DNA of 7,121 nt from Clostridia bacterium (GCA_017435185.1 JAFSFN010000023.1:1-7121); one strand, 5' to 3'. Positions 1-6,324 are shown, numbered from the stretch's first letter. Notes: a model not told the origin generated them from the sequence alone. A program made the numbers and translations.

Positions 1-2
1 AA

Positions 3-125
3 GTATACCCGCTCTATTCCGCACTGCGGGAAAAGCAGGGGGAATGGAAAGCCCGCACCCTAAGCGGTGAAGCCGCTGAGTTCTTTATGGAAGAAAGCTG
101 GCGGATATTTGAGTCCATCGGCTAA
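3..125 (+). CDS. 3' end of an unidentified protein-coding gene (partial at window start)
   Basis: An open frame enters from the left edge and gives 40 residues ending in ...EESWRIFESIG before a TAA at 123-125. Codons are G+C-rich and match the next gene, and the stop lies only 11 bases before the next start, so it is probably the upstream member of the same operon. The tail is mostly helical in character, with alternating charged and aromatic residues, and shows no motif I recognise. A solute-binding or other sensory partner of the downstream membrane regulator would fit the position, but that is a guess from context only. The frame is supported by its spacing, its codon use and the clean coupling to the next gene; the product is unknown. 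Confidence 0.6.
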   Translation, partial: VYPLYSALREKQGEWKARTLSGEAAEFFMEESWRIFESIG

Positions 126-129
126 GGGA
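124..129 (+). promoter_or_regulatory. Ribosome binding site of the membrane LuxR-type regulator
   Basis: AAGGGA overlaps the stop codon of the preceding gene and lies 7 bases before the ATG at 137. It supports 137 as the start and shows that translation of the two genes is closely linked. Confidence 0.6.
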
Positions 130-136
130 CTGCAAT

Positions 137-1603
137 ATGACGGAATTGACGAAGCGGCGTACATCCGAACAGCCGCTCAAGCGGCGCCTGTTCGGCTATA
201 TGATGTTCCTTGTGGCGATCCTGCTCCTGGCATTGGTGTTGGGTCTGTTCTTCATCGGGCGCTTCGGCAGCGTGCGGGAGGAAACCTACGAGAAGCTGGA
301 TATCCAGATGCAGGTGTTCGCAAAGGAGATCACGGGGCATTATGATAACCTCTCCTATCACGCCATTCAGCTTTCCGAAGAAATGACGCAGCTGCTGGAG
401 GAATATTTTGAAAAAAACGGAGAAACGCTCGACCGCCTGACCGACTCCGCGGATGGGATTCAGGCGGTGCAGGACGCCATGTTCGATCCGCTCCGGCAAA
501 GGCTTTTGCAGGCGGAATGTTCCGGCGCATTTGTATTGCTCAACTCCACCATCAACAGCTCCATCCCGGATGCGCAGCTTTCCCGCAGCGGCCTCTATCT
601 GCAGCCCTGCAACTTCCAGCGGTCGGACGCGGATGTGCTCTTCTACCGGGGCATTGCGGATGTAGGGGAGCGTCACGGCGCCATGGCCCACCGGAAATGG
701 CAGCAGGAGTTTCGTACGGATGAATTTCCGGACTATGCGGCCATCATGGATTCCGCGGCTTTGCCTCTGGAAACCGCCTACCGGATATCCGATCTTATCA
801 CACTGCCCGGCACCTCGGGCTTGAGTGTCGGGATCACCAACGGGTATTATTTCGCCCCCAAATATGATCTGACCGTATCCGATCTCAGGAGCGGCCTCCT
901 GCGCTTTTCCGCCGATCCCGTCTCCCACGTGGGAGTGATGCGGGAGATATCGTTTTACGAGGGGGATCCGGGCTTTGTGCTGTGCACCATGATCCCCAAG
1001 GCGGATTATGACAGGGATCTGGCGGGGAGCTTCCTCCAGTTGGCACTGCTTCTTTTGCTTCTGGCGTTCTTTGCGGTGACCTGCTCTTTATTCTTTAGCA
1101 AGCGCTTTTTGAAGCCGATTTTGGATGGGCTGGAGCAGCTGAAAAACCGCAGCGACAGCCCTGTGGAGGGCACCCGCATCCCGGAAATTGACGACCTTTT
1201 CCGTTTCCTTGAAGCCCAGGACAAGGCTCACGAGGACGCAATCTCCCGGATGGAACGGGACGCCGCACAGCAGCACGCCAAAATGCAGGCGGAGTATGAA
1301 GCGGCCCAGGCAGAGATCAACCGGCTGGCCTATGAGCGGGACAAGGAGATCGATCCTGATGATTACCGGCTCTTCCTTGAGGGGATGCAGAATTTCACCC
1401 CGGCGGAAAGCAAAGTTTTCCAATACTATCTCGCAGGAAAAAGCTCCAAGGAAATATTGGAGCTGATGAGTATCAAGGACAGCACCCTGCGCTACCATAA
1501 CCGGAACATCTATCAGAAGCTGGGCGTCAATTCTCTCAAACAGATGATCCGCTATGGCGCGCTGGTCAGACAAAAGGAAAATCAGGAGCGGGGGGATGCG
1601 TAA
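137..1603 (+). CDS. Membrane-anchored LuxR-type one-component transcriptional regulator with extracytoplasmic sensor region
   Basis: This 488-residue protein appears to sense an outside signal and bind DNA directly. A basic N-terminus (KRR, KRR) precedes a membrane helix at about residues 20-41. An outside region follows at about 42-297, then a second membrane helix at about 298-320. Residues 321-362 look like a HAMP linker: a proline in FLKPILDGLEQL, then IPEIDDLFRFLE. Residues 363-404 form a charged, alanine-rich coiled coil. The end (420-476) is a LuxR/GerE-type helix-turn-helix: FTPAESKVFQYYLAGKSSKE, then the recognition-helix part STLRYHNRNIYQKLGV. No histidine kinase or receiver domain is present, so this is not a two-component protein. 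The sensor region has no family I can name; a Cache-like fold is possible from the layout. It overlaps the next gene by one base (TAATG). The LuxR domain is sure; the ligand and target genes are unknown. Confidence 0.85.
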   Translation: MTELTKRRTSEQPLKRRLFGYMMFLVAILLLALVLGLFFIGRFGSVREETYEKLDIQMQVFAKEITGHYDNLSYHAIQLSEEMTQLLEEYFEKNGETLDRLTDSADGIQAVQDAMFDPLRQRLLQAECSGAFVLLNSTINSSIPDAQLSRSGLYLQPCNFQRSDADVLFYRGIADVGERHGAMAHRKWQQEFRTDEFPDYAAIMDSAALPLETAYRISDLITLPGTSGLSVGITNGYYFAPKYDLTVSDLRSGLLRFSADPVSHVGVMREISFYEGDPGFVLCTMIPKADYDRDLAGSFLQLALLLLLLAFFAVTCSLFFSKRFLKPILDGLEQLKNRSDSPVEGTRIPEIDDLFRFLEAQDKAHEDAISRMERDAAQQHAKMQAEYEAAQAEINRLAYERDKEIDPDDYRLFLEGMQNFTPAESKVFQYYLAGKSSKEILELMSIKDSTLRYHNRNIYQKLGVNSLKQMIRYGALVRQKENQERGDA

Positions 1604-1824
1604 TGGCACTATCGGACAGGCTGAACAGGATTATTGAGGAACAGAACATCACCAAGGCGGAGTTTGCAAGGCGGGTGGGGATCTCCGAAAACTATGTCTA
1701 TATCCTTACCGGCAACAGCCGGCCCGGCACGAACCGGAATAAGCAGATTTCCCGCTCCGTAGCCAAGCTCATCGCCATCGAGTTCGGATATGATGTGGAG
1801 TGGGTGCTGAATGGGAAAGAATGA
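1603..1824 (+). CDS. Small XRE-family helix-turn-helix DNA-binding protein
   Basis: A complete 73-residue protein made almost only of a Cro/C1 (XRE) DNA-binding domain. The helix-turn-helix is near residues 17-37 (TKAEFARRVGISENYVYILT). The end, GYDVEWVLNGKE, matches the usual closing helix of such domains (...WLLTGE-like), so the gene is not truncated. It has no sensor, dimerisation or toxin domain of its own. The ATG shares one base with the stop of the upstream LuxR gene (TAATG), with AGGAG and a G run just before it, so it is translationally coupled to the membrane regulator and probably made in proportion to it. Codon use matches that gene. It may act as its partner, as an autorepressor of the operon, or on a nearby target; the sequence does not decide. 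Arginine at 40-45 (SRPGTNR) may widen DNA contact. Confidence 0.85.
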   Translation: MALSDRLNRIIEEQNITKAEFARRVGISENYVYILTGNSRPGTNRNKQISRSVAKLIAIEFGYDVEWVLNGKE

Positions 1825-1911
1825 ACGCTTAAGAAGCACTGTTTGATTTGCAAAACGGAAATAATCTCTGAAAAAACGCAGTGCTGCCGCTCTGTCAGAA
1901 TCCTTTTACGG

Positions 1912-1917
1912 TATAAT
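1912..1917 (+). promoter_or_regulatory. Candidate -10 box upstream of the truncated ORF at 1952
   Basis: A perfect TATAAT lies 34 bases before the ATG at 1952, which would give a leader of roughly 28 bases. No good -35 hexamer sits at normal spacing: CTGTCA at 1892-1897 is only 14 bases away, so the promoter is uncertain. Its placement right before a start codon with a weak AGG site makes it more believable than a chance match. Confidence 0.4.
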
Positions 1918-1951
1918 CTATGAAGAAAGACAATAGAGAGCAGGTAACGAT

Positions 1952-2068
1952 ATGCCCGACTATGCCGCCGTCAGGGAATACTGGCGCTCCAATGAACCCA
2001 AAACCCCCGGAAGAGTACGATATTTTTTCTCTGCACGCAGATTGTTTAATTTTTTCTCCCAAACTTAA
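1952..2068 (+). pseudogene. 5' remnant of an unidentified gene, cut at the composition junction
   Basis: ATG at 1952 opens a 38-codon frame starting MPDYAAVREYWRSNEPKTPG and ending at TAA 2066-2068. It has a -10 box at 1912-1917 and a weak AGG site 7 bases before the start. The first 20 or so codons are G+C-rich like the left block. After about 2010 the codons become A+T-rich and give a low-complexity phenylalanine-rich tail (YFFSARRLFNFFSQT), as expected when a frame runs into unrelated DNA. On this reading the rest of the gene was lost or lies on another contig. It could instead be a real short peptide gene, but the abrupt change in character and the opposing broken gene on the other strand argue for truncation. 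The first 20 residues match no family I recognise. Confidence 0.45.
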
Positions 2069-2074
2069 ATTCAT
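2023..2074 (-). pseudogene. Truncated start of an XRE-family regulator gene on the minus strand
   Basis: Reading leftward, ATG at 2074-2072 opens MNLSLGEKIKQ, and after skipping one base (position 2041) continues LRAEKK. Together these resemble the first helix of many XRE regulators (GEKIKQLR.EK). An AGTAGGA ribosome site precedes the ATG by 7 bases. The similarity stops at about 2022, where DNA of left-block character begins. Without the frame change the same ATG gives a 59-residue frame to 1895 running antisense through the promoter region, with no domain. The gene follows the exporter permease in the same direction, where a regulator would be unsurprising. The match is short, so the family call is an inference; the extra base may be a real frameshift or a sequence error at a faulty join. 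Confidence 0.4.
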
Positions 2075-2087
2075 TTTAACATCCTAC

Positions 2088-2127
2088 TAAAGCTGATCCG
2101 CATGACGCATCGCATGAAGCAGCTTTA
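2088..2127 (-). terminator. Stem-loop just after the exporter permease gene (possible terminator or attenuator)
   Basis: TAAAGCTG (2088-2095) and CAGCTTTA (2120-2127) form a perfect 8-base stem starting right beyond the permease stop codon. The 24-base loop contains two CATG words that can pair with each other. On the minus strand no T run follows, so it is a poor classical terminator. It may instead reduce read-through into the downstream gene start at 2074, or protect the 3' end of the mRNA. Confidence 0.35.
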
Positions 2128-2128
2128 T

Positions 2129-3298
2129 TTATCCGCCATACCTCAATGCTTCTATGGGGTGCTTTTTTGCCGCCTTGTTTGCAGGATAGAGTCCGAAAAT
2201 GAGGCCTATTGCAGACGAAAATCCCACCGCCAACGCAACAACGCCCAGCGACATTTTGAAGCTGATGGTCTCGGCTATCACGGATACAAGTTCAAGTATG
2301 CCCCATGACGCTATAAGACCTATGACACAGCCGATAAGGCTCACCATTATTGCTTCTATAAGGAACTGCATGAGTATGCTTTTTGTTCCGGCACCTATCG
2401 CTTTGCGTATGCCTATCTCTTTTGTTCGCTCCGTAACCGATACGAGCATTATATTCATAATGCCTATACCACCTACAAGAAGCGATATTGCCGCCACACC
2501 GCCAAGCAAAAGCGAAAGCGTGTCTGTAACCGTACTCATTGCATCGGATACACTCGATATATTGATTATCGAAAACGCTTCATCGTCCTGAGAGAAACGA
2601 GCAAGCAAGAAGTCTTTAACTGCCTTTTCCGCCTCATCGGTGTCGCTTGCCGCAGATACGCACAGTGAAGTTATGTATGGCTGTGATGCCATTCGCGATT
2701 CTACAGTGTATGGAACATATATTGCCGTTCCGCTCATCATGCTCGAAAGCATAGAGTCACTTTCTTCAAGCACTCCGACAACAATAAAATTTCTTCCGGA
2801 AACAGTGAAGTTTTTACCGAGCGCATTATCTTCGTCAAAGAGTTTTTCTGCCGCCTCATGAGAAAGCACAGCCACATATGAAGCATTGTCCACATCTACC
2901 GTCTTCAAAAAACGGCCTTTAGCCAATATCAATCCGTTTATATCATAATAAGCAGGAGTAGTTCCGTATACCGAAACAAAAGCATCACTGTAACCGTGTT
3001 TTGCCGCCGCCTGCATCATGCTCGACGGTGCCGCTTGGGCTATTGCTTCATCCTGTGCAAGTGTCTTTATATCTTCCAGTCGAAGAGGCACACCCTTATC
3101 ATCACTTACAGAAACACTGAGCATATCATTTCCGAGTGATGTTATCTCGCTTGTTACCGCACCGGTCGCACCGTTAACGAGCGATACCATTACAACCAAC
3201 GACACGACACCTATTATTATTCCGAGCATCGTTAAAAACGACCTCATTTTATTTGACGCAATGGCTTCCCATGCCATTTTCACGGATTGAACTATCAT
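2129..3298 (-). CDS. ABC exporter permease, MacB/FtsX (YknZ-like) family
   Basis: The 389-residue protein is the membrane subunit of a tripartite exporter. It has the family's four-helix plan. Helix 1 is at about residues 21-42 (LTMLGIIIGVVSLVVMVSLV). A large outside MacB core domain follows at about 44-258. Helix 2 begins near 262 and runs into the family's hallmark segment GGIGIMNIMLVSVTERTKEI at 276-295, followed by GIRKAIGA. Helices 3 and 4 are near 312-335 and 350-372, and the end KKHPIEALRYGG is typical. Family permeases are about 380-410 residues, so it is full length. It works as a dimer with the ATPase encoded upstream, which moves the outside domain mechanically; the cargo (peptide, lipid or drug) cannot be read from the sequence. 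ATG overlaps the ATPase stop by four bases (ATGA), with GGAGGTG at 3304-3310, so the pair is translationally coupled. Family certain; substrate unknown. Confidence 0.93.
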   Translation of the reverse strand: MIVQSVKMAWEAIASNKMRSFLTMLGIIIGVVSLVVMVSLVNGATGAVTSEITSLGNDMLSVSVSDDKGVPLRLEDIKTLAQDEAIAQAAPSSMMQAAAKHGYSDAFVSVYGTTPAYYDINGLILAKGRFLKTVDVDNASYVAVLSHEAAEKLFDEDNALGKNFTVSGRNFIVVGVLEESDSMLSSMMSGTAIYVPYTVESRMASQPYITSLCVSAASDTDEAEKAVKDFLLARFSQDDEAFSIINISSVSDAMSTVTDTLSLLLGGVAAISLLVGGIGIMNIMLVSVTERTKEIGIRKAIGAGTKSILMQFLIEAIMVSLIGCVIGLIASWGILELVSVIAETISFKMSLGVVALAVGFSSAIGLIFGLYPANKAAKKHPIEALRYGG

Positions 3299-3984
3299 TT
3301 GCTCACCTCCGTAACACGACCGTCCATTATTCTGATACAGCGCTGCGCCTGCTTTGCTATATCATCATTGTGGGTAATAAAAACTATGGTGTGCCCTGCC
3401 CTATGCAATTCATGGAACAAACGCATTATGTCCTCGCCTGTTTTTGAGTCAAGATTGCCCGTAGGTTCGTCGGCCAAAAGTATTGACGGATCTGTCGCCA
3501 ACGCTCTTGCTATTGCCACCCTCTGTTGTTGACCGCCGCTGAGTTCAAGCGGTTTATGCTCACTTCTTGAAAGCAGGCCCACTTTTTGAAGCGCCGCCTT
3601 TGCCTTTTCTTTTCTTTGCACAGCAGGTATATGCTGATATATCAGGGGAAGTTCAACATTTCCCAATGCCGTCATCCTCGGAAGCAGATTAAAGTTTTGA
3701 AACACAAAACCAATCTTCTTATTTCGTATTTTCGCAAGTTCTTCCTCTGAATAGCTTTCAATTGACTGACCGTCCAGAATATACTCGCCACTGTCCGCAA
3801 TATCCAAACAGCCCATTATATTCATCAATGTGGATTTTCCGCTGCCCGATGGTCCTATAATGCTCACAAACTCACCCTCGCATATTTCAAGGCTCGCACC
3901 ATCAAGCGCTCTCACTTCTTCGCCGCCCACATTGTATACCTTCGTTATCTCGCGCATGGAAATAACGGTTTTACCTTTGGGCAT
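3295..3984 (-). CDS. ABC exporter ATP-binding protein, MacB/LolD (YknY-like) family
   Basis: From the ATG at 3984 this is a 229-residue cytoplasmic ATPase that powers the adjacent permease. All catalytic motifs are intact: Walker A GPSGSGKST (44-52), Q-loop glutamine in FVFQNFNLLP (Q96), signature LSGGQQQR (148-155), Walker B ILLADEPTGNLDS (168-180, catalytic E173) and the switch histidine in FITHND (H205). The wording NFNLLPRMTALGNVELPLIY and ADEPTGNLDS is typical of the MacB/LolD/FtsE group rather than of nutrient importers. A longer frame begins at 4032, but it lies inside the adaptor gene; GGAGGTG at 3994-4000, 9 bases before the ATG, decides for 3984. The start is one base past the adaptor stop, and the stop overlaps the permease start, so the three genes form one translational unit. 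Confidence 0.93.
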   Translation of the reverse strand: MPKGKTVISMREITKVYNVGGEEVRALDGASLEICEGEFVSIIGPSGSGKSTLMNIMGCLDIADSGEYILDGQSIESYSEEELAKIRNKKIGFVFQNFNLLPRMTALGNVELPLIYQHIPAVQRKEKAKAALQKVGLLSRSEHKPLELSGGQQQRVAIARALATDPSILLADEPTGNLDSKTGEDIMRLFHELHRAGHTIVFITHNDDIAKQAQRCIRIMDGRVTEVSK

Positions 3985-3985
3985 A

Positions 3986-5527
3986 TTATTTTTCACCTCC
4001 GCGCATTGCGCCGCCCTGCATACCTGCTGCAAATGGGAACATCATATCAAAAACACTGCTGTCCTCGTAGATTATCACATCACCCTCGGCAAGACCGCCG
4101 GTCACTTGGGCATAACTGCCGTCAGAAACACCGGTGGTTATGTCGGTGCGTTCTCTGTCATCGCCGCTTGTACCCACATACACATATGCGCCATTCTCAT
4201 CTTCATATATAGCCGCAACAGGTATCAACAGTACATTCTGTGCGCTCTCAGCTTCAATAATTGCGCTTCCGTTCATTCCCTCAAGCAAGCGCTCGTCATA
4301 TTCCATTGTAAGCTCCACCGAATAATTCGTGATGCTTCCCGTTGTCGTTCCCAGCTTTGAAATATGGGTTACCTCTGCCGTAAAGCTCTCTTGAGAATAT
4401 GCATCAAGCGTTATTATCGCCTTCTGTGCCATCTTTACCAATGCGATATCAAGTTCATCGACCTCTATCGTCATTTTTGTTGCGCCGCCTGTATTTATTA
4501 CAAAATCAGCTCCCGAAGCCATTGTATCCTGCATTGCATATGCACTGCCGTCAACTGCCGCCGCTCCGTCTTCAACCGCATTTATCTGTGACACCACACC
4601 TTTCACAGGCGATACCACAACAGGCGAATTAAGATATTCTATTACTTTTTTAAGTTCTTCGGCCTTTTGGTTTCTGCTATAAAGCGCCTGAGTATATGCC
4701 GCACTTACAGGACCGCCCTCAACAGAAAAGAGCTTCTCATATGCGCTTACCCTGTCATTCACATCACAATGTATATCATCAACTGTACCGCCCGTACCAT
4801 AAACATAAACAGGCGAATTCACATCAATGCTTCCTTTGCCCAGAAGCGTATCACCGCTAAACACTTCTGCATCGGCTTTATATTCGGCTTTTTCATCGTC
4901 AAATGTTATCACACAGCCGTTTGCTGTTTTTGAGGCAACCTTGCCGTCTTCAGAGCCGTCCGCCCACTTGACCGTCACCGTCATACCTGTTTCTACCTGT
5001 TCTAAAGTTTCTATTTCCAGTCTCATTAAACCGTCGGCAGATATTATCGCAAGCATACCGTGTTCGTTAACAGCTTCAACAACATCGTCACCCTCGCTTA
5101 CGGCTATATATTTAACTCTTCCTTTAACAGGCGCTACAACTGAGCTTTGCGTACTTTTTGATGCAAGCTGCATATCAAGTGAAGCAATCTCGTTTGAAAG
5201 AACAGCCGCGCAGTATTCAAGCGATTCCATATCTATCTCGGCAAGTATACTGCCCTCTTCCACAGAGTCACCGACCTTTGCGACAATCTTTTCAAAAACC
5301 ACACCATCGGGCAGGTCTATTTCCTCACTGTCAGCCGCCATGAGCTTTCCGCTTCCCGTTATAGTAGAGCTTACATCGCCCTTCACAACAGTATAATCGG
5401 TATATACAGTCTCTTTGAGTTTATTTGCTGCTTCATTGCAAGACGCAACCATTATGATTAACAGCACCACAAGAACCGCCAACACTACCCATGGCCATTT
5501 TCTTGTCTTCTTTTTTATTTTTTCCAT
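3986..5527 (-). CDS. Exporter adaptor subunit (MacA/HlyD/YknX-like) with duplicated lipoyl-hairpin module
   Basis: This 513-residue extracytoplasmic protein is the adaptor partner of the ATPase-permease pair. A basic start (KIKKKTRKW) leads into a hydrophobic segment at about 13-29 ending VASC (27-30), which fits a lipoprotein box with C30 as the lipid site, although it could be an uncleaved anchor. Two similar lipoyl/beta-barrel blocks follow. The first has GVVFEKIVAKVGDSVEEGSI (75-94), a short helical hairpin at about 98-125 and VVAPVKGRV (130-138). The second has GGTVDDIHCDVNDRVSAYEK (246-265), a hairpin at about 271-300 and VVVSPVKGVV (303-312). The barrel and membrane-proximal domains follow, at about 350-490, and a Met/Gly-rich tail at 491-513. 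Single-module Gram-positive adaptors are usually nearer 350-420 residues. The start at 5527 has GGAGG 9 bases upstream; a frame start at 5557 would bury that site. Confidence 0.88.
   Translation of the reverse strand: MEKIKKKTRKWPWVVLAVLVVLLIIMVASCNEAANKLKETVYTDYTVVKGDVSSTITGSGKLMAADSEEIDLPDGVVFEKIVAKVGDSVEEGSILAEIDMESLEYCAAVLSNEIASLDMQLASKSTQSSVVAPVKGRVKYIAVSEGDDVVEAVNEHGMLAIISADGLMRLEIETLEQVETGMTVTVKWADGSEDGKVASKTANGCVITFDDEKAEYKADAEVFSGDTLLGKGSIDVNSPVYVYGTGGTVDDIHCDVNDRVSAYEKLFSVEGGPVSAAYTQALYSRNQKAEELKKVIEYLNSPVVVSPVKGVVSQINAVEDGAAAVDGSAYAMQDTMASGADFVINTGGATKMTIEVDELDIALVKMAQKAIITLDAYSQESFTAEVTHISKLGTTTGSITNYSVELTMEYDERLLEGMNGSAIIEAESAQNVLLIPVAAIYEDENGAYVYVGTSGDDRERTDITTGVSDGSYAQVTGGLAEGDVIIYEDSSVFDMMFPFAAGMQGGAMRGGEK
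3994..4000 (-). promoter_or_regulatory. Ribosome binding site that fixes the ATPase start
   Basis: GGAGGTG lies within the last codons of the adaptor gene (they encode Gly-Gly-Glu) and is 9 bases before the ATG at 3984. It excludes the longer upstream start at 4032. The same seven-base site precedes the permease at 3304-3310, so both downstream genes have strong, matching initiation signals. Confidence 0.8.
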
Positions 5528-5536
5528 ATTTTCCGG

Positions 5537-5541
5537 CCTCC
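5537..5541 (-). promoter_or_regulatory. Ribosome binding site that fixes the adaptor start
   Basis: GGAGG is 9 bases before the ATG at 5527 and supports the start MEKIKKK. Starting at 5557 would put a charged, cysteine-containing stretch ahead of the signal segment and place the site inside the gene. Confidence 0.75.
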
Positions 5542-5560
5542 TGCAATCGTTATACACTGA

Positions 5561-5589
5561 ATCATAGTATCAAAAAAAGAACTTGGAAA
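5561..5589 (-). promoter_or_regulatory. Candidate promoter of the exporter operon
   Basis: On the minus strand TTTCCA (5584-5589) and TATGAT (5561-5566) are 17 bases apart, each close to the housekeeping consensus (4 of 6 and 5 of 6). This would start transcription about 25 bases before the adaptor ATG, leaving room for the GGAGG site. It lies just downstream of the terminator of the preceding gene, where an independent promoter is expected. Confidence 0.45.
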
Positions 5590-5623
5590 GAACAGTATGT
5601 GAACTTAAATGGGATTTTATGCT

Positions 5624-5648
5624 AAAAGGCCGCCAAAAAGCAGCCTTT
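5624..5648 (-). terminator. Rho-independent terminator after the SanA-like gene
   Basis: On the minus strand AAAGGC-T-GC, a short T-rich loop, GC-G-GCC and TTTT make an eight-pair hairpin with one mismatch, ending in a T run. It begins 7 bases after the stop codon at 5656. It separates the flavoprotein-SanA unit from the exporter operon. The matching A run on the other side could let it work in both directions, but no + strand gene ends here. Confidence 0.75.
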
Positions 5649-5655
5649 CACAGTT

Positions 5656-6324
5656 TTAATCATTTGTCACATTGCCGTTACCGAAAACAGGTATCGTCTC
5701 TCCGAGATATGTGGGCTTGGGCTTGAATATGCAATAAAGAAAATCCTTATCCCTTGCCAATATTTCTCTTAAATCATAATATGCTTGTCCGCCGTAATCT
5801 CTGAGGTCAGCAGAAACACCGTAGGCATCAAGACCAAGCGCACGAGCATCATATATTGCTCTGTAAAGATGATATTTCTGGGTCACTATGAGTATTTTTT
5901 GTGCCTGAAATATCTCTTTTGCTCTGTACATACTCTCATATGTGGAGAATCCCGCATGGTCCATGAATACATTTTCCGACGGCACACCGTTTTCAACCGC
6001 AAACGCTTTCATTACATTAACTTCATCGTAATCCGTTTGTCCGTGGTCACCGCTCATAAGTATTTTTTCGGACGCACCTGCTTGATAGAGCATTATCCCT
6101 GTTTTAAGTCTGTCCTCAAGCATATGGCTCGGGCGTGCGTTTTCTTCATCACCCCACACACCTGCACCAAGCACAAGTATGCAGTCAAAATCCATATCGG
6201 CGGCTTCGTCAATTTCAATTATACGGCTCTGCGATTTCACAGTAACAAAACCGCTTATGAGAAAAGGCAGTGCCGCAATAAGAGCAATAACGATGCACAC
6301 CGTTGTTATTATTCGTTTTTTCAT
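5656..6324 (-). CDS. SanA/YdcF-family (DUF218) membrane-anchored protein
   Basis: A 222-residue protein with one N-terminal membrane helix (about residues 5-26) and a DUF218 domain. The family pattern is clear: CILVLGAGV (48-56), RLKTGIMLYQAGASEKILMS (72-91) running into SGDHG (91-95), HAGFSTYESM (123-132) and VTQKYHLYRA (147-156). Members include E. coli SanA, linked to envelope barrier and vancomycin exclusion, and YdcF, which binds S-adenosylmethionine; the reaction of the family as a whole is not settled. Length is close to SanA (about 240). It starts 6 bases after the flavoprotein stop, with AAGGT of that gene's last codons as the ribosome site, so the two are co-transcribed. A strong terminator follows. 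The domain call is firm; a cell-envelope role is inferred from relatives and the membrane anchor. Confidence 0.88.
   Translation of the reverse strand: MKKRIITTVCIVIALIAALPFLISGFVTVKSQSRIIEIDEAADMDFDCILVLGAGVWGDEENARPSHMLEDRLKTGIMLYQAGASEKILMSGDHGQTDYDEVNVMKAFAVENGVPSENVFMDHAGFSTYESMYRAKEIFQAQKILIVTQKYHLYRAIYDARALGLDAYGVSADLRDYGGQAYYDLREILARDKDFLYCIFKPKPTYLGETIPVFGNGNVTND

Noticed and set aside
122..928. 268-codon open frame on the minus strand opposite the LuxR-type regulator
   Set aside because: It is antisense to a gene with clear domains, contains many Gly/Arg/His codons typical of the reverse frame of G+C-rich DNA, and has no recognisable motif.
1088..1609. 173-codon minus-strand frame opposite the LuxR helix-turn-helix
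   Set aside because: It is a shadow of the conserved C-terminal coding region, with no ribosome site and no family resemblance.
1835..1885. Inverted repeat AGCACTG / CAGTGCT after the XRE gene as a terminator
   Set aside because: The 37-base loop is too large, and no T run follows on the + strand. It is probably chance.
1825..2128. Possible small RNA, tRNA or CRISPR repeats in the only gene-poor stretch
   Set aside because: No cloverleaf, regularly spaced repeats or compact RNA fold was seen. The stretch is explained by a -10 box, two broken gene starts and one stem-loop.
3985..4032. Longer N-terminus for the ATPase starting at 4032
   Set aside because: The added residues lie inside the adaptor gene, are not part of the ABC fold, and would bypass the strong GGAGGTG site before 3984.
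4827..5396. 189-codon + strand frame within the adaptor gene
   Set aside because: Serine/threonine/proline-rich reverse reading of the adaptor; the minus-strand adaptor has family motifs and a good start site.
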